NCBI GenBank assembly: GCA_016741995.1
Contig: JACVCO010000026.1
Coordinates: 1 to 35,059 of the forward strand
DNA length: 35,059 nt
Reading direction: 5' to 3'
Source of the DNA: Hydrogenophaga sp.
GTDB taxonomy: Bacteria > Pseudomonadota > Gammaproteobacteria > Burkholderiales > Burkholderiaceae_C
Both the position numbers and the translations under genes were made by a program. Positions 10,101 to 16,771 of this stretch are shown piece after piece (within the stretch, counting starts at the first letter, position 1; every line of letters starts with the position of its first letter). The notes under the pieces were generated by a model. The model was not told the DNA's origin, did not search any database, and was given only the letters and a program-made list of their open reading frames with translations.

Positions 10101-11696
10101 TACATCCGCGGCTCGGGTTTGCAGGAGTTTGCCAATGGGGGTACGTTGCGCGACCGCAGCGCGACCACGGTGCTGGGGGATATTGCACACTCATCTCCTG
10201 CGTTTAGTCGTGACAGCGAGGTCGTTTTTGTGGGATCGAACGGTGGCATGTTGCATGCGTTCTCGACCCGGCCATTGAGCGCGAGCAATTCCATCCCTCC
10301 GGGCACGGAACTCTTTGCCTACATCCCAAGCGCAGTGATGCCGCGCCTGAGGAACCTGGCCGACGTCAGCTACAACGTCAGCCACGAGTACTTTGTTGAT
10401 GGCGACGTGGCGGTTTCGGCGCGGGTGGGCAGCCCGGCGCGAAATTACCTGGTTGCCACGCTGGGCCGTGGTGGGCAGGGGCTGTTCGCTCTGAACGTGA
10501 CCAACCCCTACGGTTTCAGCAACAACGACGTGCTGTGGGAGTACTTCCCGAACAACGACGCCACGACCGCCAATGACGATCCGGATCTCGGACAGATGCT
10601 GGGTCGCCCGGTGCTGGCCACGGCCGCGAACGGCGTGGAGGTGGTGCTGGTGGGCAATGGCTACAACAGCACCAACCGTTCTGCGGCGTTGTACGTGTTC
10701 AACCTCGCCACTGGCGCACTCATTCGCAAGCTGGTGGTGCCCAGCACGGGAGACAATGGCCTGGCAACACCTGGGGTGTTCGATGCCAACAACGACGGCC
10801 GTATCGATGTGGCGTACGCGGGAGACATGCAAGGTCGGGTCTGGCGTTTCGACTTGAGCAACGCCAACCCGGTGAACTGGTCTGTCTCGAACGGTAATGC
10901 ACCGATTTTCGTGGCGCGAAACGCCGCCGGTGAGGCGCAACCGATCACTGCGCCCATGTCGGTGGCCATCAATAGCGTGAGTGTGGATCCGAACTTCAAT
11001 CGGCGCTTCGTGTTCTTTGGCACGGGCTCGTACTTCCAATCCGGAGATCCTTCCAACACCAGCCGACAAACGCTCTACAGCATCGTCGACGATCCCTCCA
11101 TACCGCACGACGTGAGCTCCGCTGCGGCAACGCGTGCCAGGTTGGCGGAGCGTGTCATGACGGCGACCGAAGTTTTCAGCGGGCTACGCGATCCAAGTCA
11201 GCCGCAGTCCGCATCGAACCCACTGGTTACTCGCACGGTCCGTCGTCTGGCCGCGGCCGCTGCTGGGGACATGTCGGGGCGGCTGGGTTGCTATGTCGAC
11301 CTGCCTCAATCGGGCGAGCGTATCGTCACCCGATCCAATCTGTTTCGGCTGGCGGAGCCCACCCTGATCGCAAGTTCCATCATTCCCGAGACGCTGGACC
11401 AGTGCGTGCCGGGTGGTACGGGTTTCCTCAATGCCGTCAACCCGTTCACTTGCGGGCGTTTGACGAGGCCTTTCTTCGACCTCAACGACAGTGGCAGCTT
11501 CCTGGACGACGCACTCAGTGGCGGCGACTTTGCCAGTTCGGTGCAGCTCAACGTGGGCATGCCCGGCGAAGCCGTCATCATCGGCAACCGTTTGGTGGTG
11601 GGCGGATCATCTGGCAGGGTGTCGGATATCCGGGTGAACACCGGCACAACACCGTTGCGTGGTCGCCTCTCATGGCGTGAGATCGTGCGCGATTGA
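7152..11696 (+). CDS. pilY1: Type IV pilus tip adhesin/assembly factor PilY1
   Basis: Large secreted protein (1,514 residues) that sits at the pilus tip, primes assembly and regulates retraction. ATG 7152 follows AGGAG (7141-7145) by six bases. A hydrophobic N-terminus (GALLLGALSVQVLTDAVAF) acts as signal peptide. The C-terminal PilY1 beta-propeller begins near residue 1009 (GDIAHSSPAFSRDSEVVFVG, NGGMLHAFS) and contains an EF-hand-like calcium loop DANNDGRID (residues 1211-1219), equivalent in context to the Pseudomonas site that controls retraction. Two further acidic loops are DLDGDGLLD (68-76) and DLNDSGSFLD (1443-1452). I see no intact von Willebrand A MIDAS (DxSxS) near the N-terminus and no RGD. 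The DNA is relatively AT-rich for this genome and the protein is rich in Asn, Ser and Thr. Confidence 0.93.
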   Translation: MISRSLLNGALKGALLLGALSVQVLTDAVAFNIPQIPLAATVNARPMTMLIAGRDHRLFYEAYNDASDLDGDGLLDVRFRPTIQYYGLFDSDVCYEYSGTPTANDNGATKNAELFRPVSAVTSATLRDCTGTGAGQWSGNWLNYITTSRIDALRKVLYGGMRDVDVDGNTVLRRAYIPQDAHSWGKEYRNVATDGYNIADFTSLALPTANNRRHFFGNLTATNGVNCSTLNNCSNRPPLLRMRENVLDRRIWEWASKERPVLDNSLSTGSFQSGTAYDERNYAVRVQVCTETFQRDCKRYPGGATGGNLKPIGLLHEYGENDAMLFGLITGSYDRHMTGGRLRKVVSSFANEINSTTGIFRAAANSPIVTTFNRLRIRGFNQSSSSNEYAFSDPYSASALAPTEGQFVDWGNPVGEMMLEGLRYFAGASGPSSGFDSATERTIDGQVGLTSASWDDPYAATSAARAPYCARPNFLVVSNINPSFDSDSVPGSSFNTYSDSLGNLAGLNVRTVADSITGIENRVLASTITGRQFFVGQSGSPTDNAPTPKTVQSLGAVRGLAPDEPSKQGSFYSASLAYWAKTNNIRNDLRTSLNNNAVNVNVDSYVVALSSPLPNISVTINGQSVSLVPFAKSVGGNGISANRNNYQPTNQIVDFYVEEFTPPTNATTGEGYRAVFQINFEDVEQGGDHDMDAIARYTIEVVGGQLRVTVVPTYQAGGIQQNMGFIVSGVTDAGGTSRDGVYLVARDENTSPAYFLNVPPNRWAGYCDATPMPADCGTLPTIGSAAHTYVFRPNASGSGGAQLLKDPLWYVAKYGGYVKIDDQNSAGVGPTLQAEWDAHNNITNAPPGDGVPDNYFLVQNPLNLRASLRRALENITNNSASGGNIIANSTSLDTDTYVFQATFNNNRWAGDVLAYRANSSGVSAVPDWNVASRLPKNGEASRNIFYWSDNAGPVKGDTFAWGNLSTAERALFGTGATAQNVFNYIRGSGLQEFANGGTLRDRSATTVLGDIAHSSPAFSRDSEVVFVGSNGGMLHAFSTRPLSASNSIPPGTELFAYIPSAVMPRLRNLADVSYNVSHEYFVDGDVAVSARVGSPARNYLVATLGRGGQGLFALNVTNPYGFSNNDVLWEYFPNNDATTANDDPDLGQMLGRPVLATAANGVEVVLVGNGYNSTNRSAALYVFNLATGALIRKLVVPSTGDNGLATPGVFDANNDGRIDVAYAGDMQGRVWRFDLSNANPVNWSVSNGNAPIFVARNAAGEAQPITAPMSVAINSVSVDPNFNRRFVFFGTGSYFQSGDPSNTSRQTLYSIVDDPSIPHDVSSAAATRARLAERVMTATEVFSGLRDPSQPQSASNPLVTRTVRRLAAAAAGDMSGRLGCYVDLPQSGERIVTRSNLFRLAEPTLIASSIIPETLDQCVPGGTGFLNAVNPFTCGRLTRPFFDLNDSGSFLDDALSGGDFASSVQLNVGMPGEAVIIGNRLVVGGSSGRVSDIRVNTGTTPLRGRLSWREIVRD

Positions 11697-11706
11697 AGGG
11701 CTGCAC

Positions 11707-12168
11707 ATGAAAAAGCTGTATGACGGATCCGGACCAGCCACGCGCTTTTCGCGGGGGTTCACGCTGATCGAGCTCATGATCGTGGTGGCCATCGTCGCCA
11801 TCTTGGCCGCGGTCGCTCTTCCGAGTTACCAAAGTCATGTACAGAAGACCCGGAGGGCGACCGCCACAGCCTGCCTGACCGAACTGTCGCAATGGATGGA
11901 GCGCAACTACACAAGTTGTCTGGCTTACAACGTGACGGGGGCAGGCTGTGCCACGGCAATGACCAGCGCCCTTTTGCCCGCTTTGAATTGCCGTAACGAA
12001 ATAGCTGCCGCGTACACGTTCTCTTTCACGGCCAACCCGACAGCCTCCGCCTACACCTTGCGAGCGGTGCCCCAGGGCCCTCAAGCCTCGGATACCCGTT
12101 GCGGGACGCTCACGCTTACGCAAACGGGTACCAAGGGCGCGACGTCTGCGAGCGGCTGCTGGAACTGA
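11707..12168 (+). CDS. pilE: Type IV pilin-like protein PilE
   Basis: Pilin of 153 residues with leader RFSRG^FTLIELMIVVAIVAILAAVALPSYQ (cut after Gly17, Glu at +5). The helix is followed by SHVQKTRRATATACLTELSQ and a disulfide-rich C-terminal domain (Cys in RNYTSCLAYN, GAGCATA, LNCRNE, TRCGTL, SGCWN). In this operon position the gene corresponds to Pseudomonas pilE, a minor pilin of the tip complex, rather than the major subunit PilA. The ATG at 11707 is ten bases after the pilY1 stop with only a weak GAAGGG upstream, so translation may depend on coupling. It is the last gene of the operon; a weak terminator follows. Confidence 0.88.
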   Translation: MKKLYDGSGPATRFSRGFTLIELMIVVAIVAILAAVALPSYQSHVQKTRRATATACLTELSQWMERNYTSCLAYNVTGAGCATAMTSALLPALNCRNEIAAAYTFSFTANPTASAYTLRAVPQGPQASDTRCGTLTLTQTGTKGATSASGCWN

Positions 12169-12192
12169 GTTCGTAGAGCATCGTCCTTGGTG

Positions 12193-12216
12193 AAACGGCC
12201 CCTGTGGGTCGTTTTG
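12193..12216 (+). terminator. Probable terminator of the minor-pilin operon
   Basis: AAACGGCCC (12193-12201) pairs with GGGTCGTTT (12206-12214), one G-U pair, loop CTGT, followed by a short T-run. The tail is weak but the position, 24 bases after pilE, fits. Confidence 0.6.
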
Positions 12217-12244
12217 CTTCGTGATGCGGCGACAATCGTCGCCC

Positions 12245-12985
12245 ATGAAGCGTCTTGAAGAGCTTTTGTTCACCCAGGGATTTGGTACGCGCCGGGTGTG
12301 TCGAGGACTGGTTCAACAAGGGCGGGTTTCTGTGGGCACATCAATTCGGCCGTGCCTGGATCCTGACGAGCAGTTCGAGCCTGAGGGCCTGTACTTTCAG
12401 GTGAATGGCGAACCTTGGGAATGGCACGAGCGCGCCTACCTCATGCTGCACAAGCCGGCTGGTTTCGAGTGCTCGCAACGCCCGTCGGCCCACCCGAGCG
12501 TGTACACCTTGTTGCCAGCCCCGCTGCGTCAGCGGGGTGGTGGTGCAGCGGCTGGCGTGCAGGCGTTGGGGCGGCTCGATCAGGACACCACGGGCTTGTT
12601 GCTGCTCTCTGACGACGGTGCTTTCATCCACCGCCTCACGTCCCCGAAGCACCACATGCCCAAGGTTTACGAGGTGGCATTGCGCCACCCGATGGAGGCT
12701 GGTGCTTGCCTGCGTCTGCTTGACGGGGTGGTGCTGGACGATGATCCCCGGCCGGTCAAGGCCCATGACGCCCGGCTCATGGACGAACGTCATTTGCGCC
12801 TGGTGCTGACCGAGGGCAAGTACCACCAGGTCAAGCGCATGGTGGCTGCCGTGGGCAATCGGGTGGATGGCCTGCACCGCTCGGCCATCGGCGCATTGCA
12901 ATTGCCGGGCGATCTGGTGCCGGGTGCCTGGCGCTGGCTCACGCCGGACGAAGTGCAGGGTTTGCGCGCGTCGCCTGCGGGCTGA
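12245..12985 (+). CDS. rsuA: 16S rRNA pseudouridine(516) synthase, RsuA family
   Basis: Converts a uridine of 16S rRNA (U516 in E. coli) to pseudouridine during small-subunit assembly. The 246-residue protein has an N-terminal S4-type RNA-binding domain (MKRLEELLFTQGFGTRRVCR, residues 1-60). A catalytic domain follows with YLMLHKPAGFECS, the active-site motif ALGRLDQDTTGLLLLSDDG (catalytic Asp within GRLDQDTTG) and LTEGKYHQVKRM near the C-terminus. LTSPKHHMPKVYEV is typical of RsuA rather than RluB/E/F. An upstream in-frame ATG at 12221 lies inside the terminator region; 12245 agrees with the S4 domain start. There is no clear ribosome site. It is convergent with the next gene, 12 bases apart. 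Confidence 0.85.
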   Translation: MKRLEELLFTQGFGTRRVCRGLVQQGRVSVGTSIRPCLDPDEQFEPEGLYFQVNGEPWEWHERAYLMLHKPAGFECSQRPSAHPSVYTLLPAPLRQRGGGAAAGVQALGRLDQDTTGLLLLSDDGAFIHRLTSPKHHMPKVYEVALRHPMEAGACLRLLDGVVLDDDPRPVKAHDARLMDERHLRLVLTEGKYHQVKRMVAAVGNRVDGLHRSAIGALQLPGDLVPGAWRWLTPDEVQGLRASPAG

Positions 12986-12997
12986 CGCGCCGATCGC

Positions 12998-13738
12998 TCA
13001 GAGCAGATCGCCCTTGCGGCTGTCCAGTGGCATCAGGAACGAGTTGTTGTCCTGCCACTGGGAATGGAAGTCGCTGCTGCGGGCATCGGCCGGCACGCTG
13101 TTCGGCCAGTTCGACGACAGCGGATTGAAATCGCTGTGCGGGCGGCTGCTGCGCTGGCGGTTGATGGCGCTGCGCAGGTTGGTCTGGGCCGCGATGATGG
13201 CGCGCTCTTCCATCTCGCGCTCGCGCATGGCGCGGTTGAACTCCGACTCACCCAGAAACTCGGCGCGGATCTCGGCCACCGTGGGCAGGCTGTTGGAGCG
13301 CACCACCCAGTACGGCAGGCCGATCTGGCTGAGCAGCGAATGCTTGAGCGCGCGCGTGCTGCGCGGAATGCCCGCAGGGCCGGGCACGTCCAGACAGCCG
13401 ACCACGCGGCCGTCGGATTTGCAGACCGTGAATGTGCAGTACACGCCGCCCAGCAGCTTGTACCAATCGACACCTTCCTCGCGCTGGCGCGGCAGCGTGA
13501 AGCGCGTGACCGGCAGTTTGATCATCACGTGGTGGTCGTAGAACGCGCGGGCCAGCCAATGCCACACACGGGCCTCTTCGCTGTTGGCCAGCGGGCGTGC
13601 CGCCAGCGGCCAGTGCTTGGGGAGGCGGCGGCGCTGCTTCGCCTGGCGTTCAGCCCAGGCGCGATGCAGCAGCGCACCGACCGCCAGCAGGGCGGGGGCG
13701 AGTGCTGCAAGCAGCCAGGGGTGGTTCCAGTCGATCAT
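12998..13738 (-). CDS. Membrane-anchored DUF2726-like protein of unknown function
   Basis: 246-residue protein with one N-terminal membrane segment (PWLLAALAPALLAVGALLHR) followed by a basic stretch. The central part (about 75-165) has the pattern LLGGVYCTFTVCKSDGRVVG CLDVPG, then ALKHSLLSQIGLPYWVVRS, which resembles DUF2726, a restriction-endonuclease-like fold often fused to other domains. The expected acidic catalytic residues are not evident, so nuclease activity should not be assumed. The C-terminal 70 residues (RSSRPHSDFNPLSS, DSRKGDLL) look disordered and Ser/Asp-rich. Start ATG 13738 places the hydrophobic helix at the very N-terminus. It stands alone: convergent with rsuA and about 220 bases from the next minus-strand gene. 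The function is unknown. Confidence 0.65.
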   Translation of the reverse strand: MIDWNHPWLLAALAPALLAVGALLHRAWAERQAKQRRRLPKHWPLAARPLANSEEARVWHWLARAFYDHHVMIKLPVTRFTLPRQREEGVDWYKLLGGVYCTFTVCKSDGRVVGCLDVPGPAGIPRSTRALKHSLLSQIGLPYWVVRSNSLPTVAEIRAEFLGESEFNRAMREREMEERAIIAAQTNLRSAINRQRSSRPHSDFNPLSSNWPNSVPADARSSDFHSQWQDNNSFLMPLDSRKGDLL

Positions 13739-13958
13739 GGGTGGGGGCGGGAGGCCTGATTTGTATCAAAGTGTATAGATGCGGCCACGGATCGGGTGGG
13801 GAGTCAAGGTGAAAGCCCGCTTGGCCGTGATTTCCTTGGGATTCGGGGAGGTCGGGTGTGGCGGTCGGGCAGCGTCGCTGGTGGGCGCTCAGTGCTGGAG
13901 AAGCATTGTGGGCGTCGGGTTCCGCATCAACTATCCCCAAAGTGCGGTAACAGACCCT

Positions 13959-14783
13959 TCAACTCGCGTGATTTGTCACGAACGGCATCAAGAGCCCGGT
14001 CAGGGCCTGAGGCTGGTCGCGGTGTGGGCTGTGGCCGCAATCCGCCAAGGCATGTGTCCGGGCGTGGGGCGCCGCGCGCTGGATGGCCTGCAATTGGGCC
14101 ATGGTGCCGTACTCATCGTTTTCACCCTGGACCAGCAGCAGCGGGCAACGGATGCGGGCGCATTCGCGCTCGATGTTGTAAGCGCGAAAGGCGGCGCTGA
14201 GCCAGACGTCATTCCATTGCCAGAAGGCGTTGTCCACGTCGCGGTGGTGGCGCGCCAGGCGCTGGCGCAGGCCGGTCGGATCGTCGGGCGCCTGCAGGTA
14301 GGCCTCGCGCGCGCGCTCGATGGCCTGCACGGACACATCCTCGACAAACACGTGCGGCGCGAGCACCGCACATGCTTCGACCGGGTGGGCAGCGGCATGG
14401 AGCAGCGCGATCGTGGCGCCATCGGAATGGCCCACCAGCACCGGCCGCTCGATGCCGAGCGCTTCCAGCAAGGCGGGCAGCACCTCCAGGGCTTCACGGT
14501 GCATGTAGTCGGGTTCGTGCCGGCCGATGTGCCAGAAGCCCTGCATGCGCGGGGTGCCGCGCACATCGGCAACCGGGTCCGACTGGCCATAGCCGCGCCG
14601 CGAATACAACCAGCCCGCCCGGCCGGTGGCCCGGCAGAGGGCTTCGGGCCAGCACTGGCCGCGCTGCGTCCACAGTGAAACGCTGCCCAGGCCTTCGTGC
14701 AGGAAGACCAGGGGGGGCAGCGACACGTCTCCCGGGATGTGCGTGACCTCCAGCCGCACCCCGTGCACATTGATCGGGTTCAT
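13959..14783 (-). CDS. Alpha/beta hydrolase
   Basis: 274-residue alpha/beta-hydrolase-fold enzyme. Seen in sequence: oxyanion-side PPLVFLHEGLGSVSLW near residue 24, a strand followed by SRRGYGQSD, nucleophile elbow GHSDG (Ser120), acid ENDEYG (Asp223) and a terminal histidine in DCGHSPHRD (His251). The layout is that of small esterases, lactonases and C-C bond hydrolases. The HEG (rather than HG) motif and the GHSDG elbow recur in a poorly characterised proteobacterial group. The substrate is unknown. There is no signal peptide, so it is cytoplasmic. It diverges from the EI24-like gene with 52 bases between starts. Start ATG 14783 gives a normal length. Confidence 0.82.
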   Translation of the reverse strand: MNPINVHGVRLEVTHIPGDVSLPPLVFLHEGLGSVSLWTQRGQCWPEALCRATGRAGWLYSRRGYGQSDPVADVRGTPRMQGFWHIGRHEPDYMHREALEVLPALLEALGIERPVLVGHSDGATIALLHAAAHPVEACAVLAPHVFVEDVSVQAIERAREAYLQAPDDPTGLRQRLARHHRDVDNAFWQWNDVWLSAAFRAYNIERECARIRCPLLLVQGENDEYGTMAQLQAIQRAAPHARTHALADCGHSPHRDQPQALTGLLMPFVTNHAS

Positions 14784-14835
14784 GCCCGCATCCTAGCGGC
14801 CCGCAGCGGGCGTCCGTGCGGGTATTCTTCGCGCC

Positions 14836-15717
14836 ATGGGATCCATGTTCGATGCCTTCTGGCGTGCGGTTGCGTACTGCCTGCACCCGCGCGTGATCGC
14901 GCTGTCGTTCCTGCCGCTGGTGCTGATGGTGGTGCTGTCCTTCGCCCTCGGCTATTTCTTCTGGGATGGCGCGGTGTTCGCCGTGACCACCTGGTTCGAA
15001 GCCTTCGATCTCGTTCAGGCGTTGCTGGGGTGGCTCGATCGCATGGGCCTGGGCTCCCTGCGTGCCGTTTTTGCGCCGCTGATCGTGCTGGTGCTGGCCA
15101 CGCCCGCCATCGTGCTGATCTGCCTGTTGCTGGTGGCGGTGTTCATGACGCCGGCCATGGTCGATCTCGTGGGGCAACGGCGCTTTCCCCAGTTGCAGAA
15201 GCTGCGGGGCGGCTCGTGGCTGGTGGGCGTCGTCTGGTCGCTCGGCTCCACGCTGCTGGCGTTGATCGCGCTGGTGCTGTCGATGCCCATGTGGCTGGTG
15301 CCGCCCCTGGTGCTGATCCTGCCGCCTCTCATCTGGGGATGGCTCACGTACCGCGTGTTCGCCTTCGATGCGCTGGCCACGCACGCCAGCGCCGACGAAC
15401 GCCGCGAGCTCATGCGCAACCACCGCGGCATCCTCCTCGCCATGGGCATTCTGAGTGGCTATCTGGGGGCCGCGCCCAGCCTGCTGTGGGCTTCAGGCGC
15501 GATGTTCATTGCACTGGCGCCCCTGCTGGTGCCGATCGCGATCTGGATCTACACACTGGTGTTTGCCTTCGCTTCGCTCTGGTTCGCGCACTACCTGCTT
15601 CAGGCGCTTGAGCGCCTGCGTGCGGCGGCCAGCGTGGTTGCGCCAGCGCCTGCCGAGGCCAGGCTGGAGCCGGTGCTCGACCCCTTGCCGCTGCCACCGG
15701 GAACGAACACGCCATGA
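14836..15717 (+). CDS. EI24/CysZ-like integral membrane protein
   Basis: 293-residue multi-pass inner membrane protein. Hydrophobic segments lie at about 19-42 (VIALSFLPLVLMVVLSFALGY), 75-105 (VFAPLIVLVLATPAIVLICLL), 135-175, 200-225 and 225-250. The pattern and the motif FMTPAMVDLVGQRRFPQL resemble the EI24 family, which includes the CysZ sulfate permease. The assignment to sulfate uptake is not supported by neighbouring cys genes, so the substrate is left open. A Pro-Ala-rich tail ends the protein. An alternative start at 14845 would remove three residues. The stop overlaps the ATG of the next gene (ATGA), so the two are likely coupled. Confidence 0.78.
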   Translation: MGSMFDAFWRAVAYCLHPRVIALSFLPLVLMVVLSFALGYFFWDGAVFAVTTWFEAFDLVQALLGWLDRMGLGSLRAVFAPLIVLVLATPAIVLICLLLVAVFMTPAMVDLVGQRRFPQLQKLRGGSWLVGVVWSLGSTLLALIALVLSMPMWLVPPLVLILPPLIWGWLTYRVFAFDALATHASADERRELMRNHRGILLAMGILSGYLGAAPSLLWASGAMFIALAPLLVPIAIWIYTLVFAFASLWFAHYLLQALERLRAAASVVAPAPAEARLEPVLDPLPLPPGTNTP

Positions 15718-16526
15718 ACCCGGCCTTCGGCTTGATCATCGTCGGCGACGAAATCCTCTCCGGCAAACGCCAGGACAAGCACCTGCCCAAAGTGGCCGAG
15801 TTGCTGGGTGCGCGTGGGCTTTCGCTCACGTGGGCGCGGGTGGTGGGGGACGATCGCCCCCGCATCACCGCCGCCTTGAGCGAGGCGCTGGCCGGCGACG
15901 ATGTCGTGTTCTGCTGTGGCGGCATCGGCGCCACGCCCGACGACCACACCCGGCAATGCGCTGCGGCGGCGCTGGGCGTGGAGCTGGCCCTGCATCCCGA
16001 AGCGGCGCGCCTGATCGAAGAACGCATGCAAGATGTTGCCGCCGAGCAGGGAGTGCCCTTCGACCCCGGGCGCGCCGACAACGTGCACCGCTACAACATG
16101 GGGGTGTTTCCCGTGGGCGCGACCATCGTGCCCAACCCCTACAACAAGATCCCGGGCTTTTCCTGCGAAGGGCCTGGCGGAGCCCAGGTCCACTTCGTGC
16201 CGGGCTTTCCGGTCATGGCCTGGCCCATGATCGAGTGGCTGCTGGACAGCCGCTACGCCCACCTGCACCAGGCCGATGCACGGCAGGAGCGTTCGGTGAT
16301 CGTCATGGGGGCCATGGAAGCGGCCCTGACGCCGCTGATGGTGCGTATCGAGTCGGTCCACGCGGTCAAGGTGTTCAGCCTGCCCAGTGTGGACCATCCC
16401 ACCTACGGCCGGCACATCGAGTTGGGCGTCAAGGGGGCGGTCGGGGCGGTGGAGGCGGCTTTCCGGGAGTTGTTGGCTGGCTTGCAGGCCCTGAACGCCG
16501 AACTGGGCCCCGAAGTGGTGCGTTGA
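15714..16526 (+). CDS. MoaB/MogA-fold molybdopterin-binding protein, CinA N-terminal type
   Basis: 270-residue protein that is essentially the N-terminal molybdopterin-binding-like domain of CinA (COG1058). Landmarks: GLIIVGDEILSGKRQDKHLP at residues 6-25, VGDDRPRITAAL, and CCGGIGATPDDHTRQCAAAA, the conserved GGxGxTPDD signature. Later PYNKIPGFSC and FVPGFPVMAWPM are typical of this subgroup. It lacks the C-terminal nicotinamide-nucleotide amidohydrolase (PncC) domain of full CinA. Homologous domains hydrolyse ADP-ribose-type pyrophosphates or bind molybdopterin; which applies here cannot be told. It overlaps the EI24-like gene by four bases. Its stop overlaps the region upstream of the glnA enhancer. 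Confidence 0.82.
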   Translation: MNPAFGLIIVGDEILSGKRQDKHLPKVAELLGARGLSLTWARVVGDDRPRITAALSEALAGDDVVFCCGGIGATPDDHTRQCAAAALGVELALHPEAARLIEERMQDVAAEQGVPFDPGRADNVHRYNMGVFPVGATIVPNPYNKIPGFSCEGPGGAQVHFVPGFPVMAWPMIEWLLDSRYAHLHQADARQERSVIVMGAMEAALTPLMVRIESVHAVKVFSLPSVDHPTYGRHIELGVKGAVGAVEAAFRELLAGLQALNAELGPEVVR

Positions 16527-16529
16527 CAG

Positions 16530-16550
16530 TTTGCCCCAAATTGGGGCAAA
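16530..16550 (+). promoter_or_regulatory. Candidate NtrC enhancer upstream of glnA
   Basis: TTTGCCCCAA and TTGGGGCAAA form a perfect 10-bp inverted repeat around a single A (16540). The core TGCCCC-N5-GGGGCA has the spacing of known NtrC sites (TGCACC-N5-GGTGCA). It is centred about 187 bases before the predicted sigma-54 start of glnA, and ntrB-ntrC lie downstream. A TTGACA overlapping the left flank (16523-16528) has no good -10. It could also be a terminator-like hairpin, but no T-run follows. Confidence 0.65.
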
Positions 16551-16700
16551 TAATCCCGATGTTGGTGCGATTCTGATGGCCTGGCCCGGTTGCCTCGGCC
16601 TGCGTGCGCCAGCATGCGGCGGGTTCGAACCGTTCTGGCGCATGGCCGCGGCGCCATAATCCCCCGCCGGCCTGAACCCCGACAGACTCGGGCCGATCGA

Positions 16701-16716
16701 TGGCATGGAATCTGCA
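16701..16716 (+). promoter_or_regulatory. Candidate sigma-54 (-24/-12) promoter of glnA
   Basis: TGGCATGGAATCTGCA matches the sigma-54 consensus TGGCAC-N5-TTGCA, with the invariant GG (16702-16703) and GC (16714-16715) separated by the required 10 bases. It predicts transcription from about 16727, leaving a 45-base leader with AGGAG before the glnA ATG. This fits the upstream NtrC-like dyad. Confidence 0.65.
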
Positions 16717-16771
16717 TGCCGGGCATCGTCGATTTTCTTTTTCCACCCTTCCAGAGACACAGGAGCTTTTG

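Noticed and set aside
7152..11696. Integrin-binding RGD motif in PilY1, as in Pseudomonas aeruginosa
   Set aside because: No RGD tripeptide was seen; AGRDHR near the N-terminus is a different sequence.
16523..16551. Sigma-70 promoter TTGACA just upstream of the glnA dyad
   Set aside because: No acceptable -10 lies 16-18 bases downstream; the TTGACA also overlaps the stop codon of the preceding gene. The sigma-54 element at 16701 is a better candidate.
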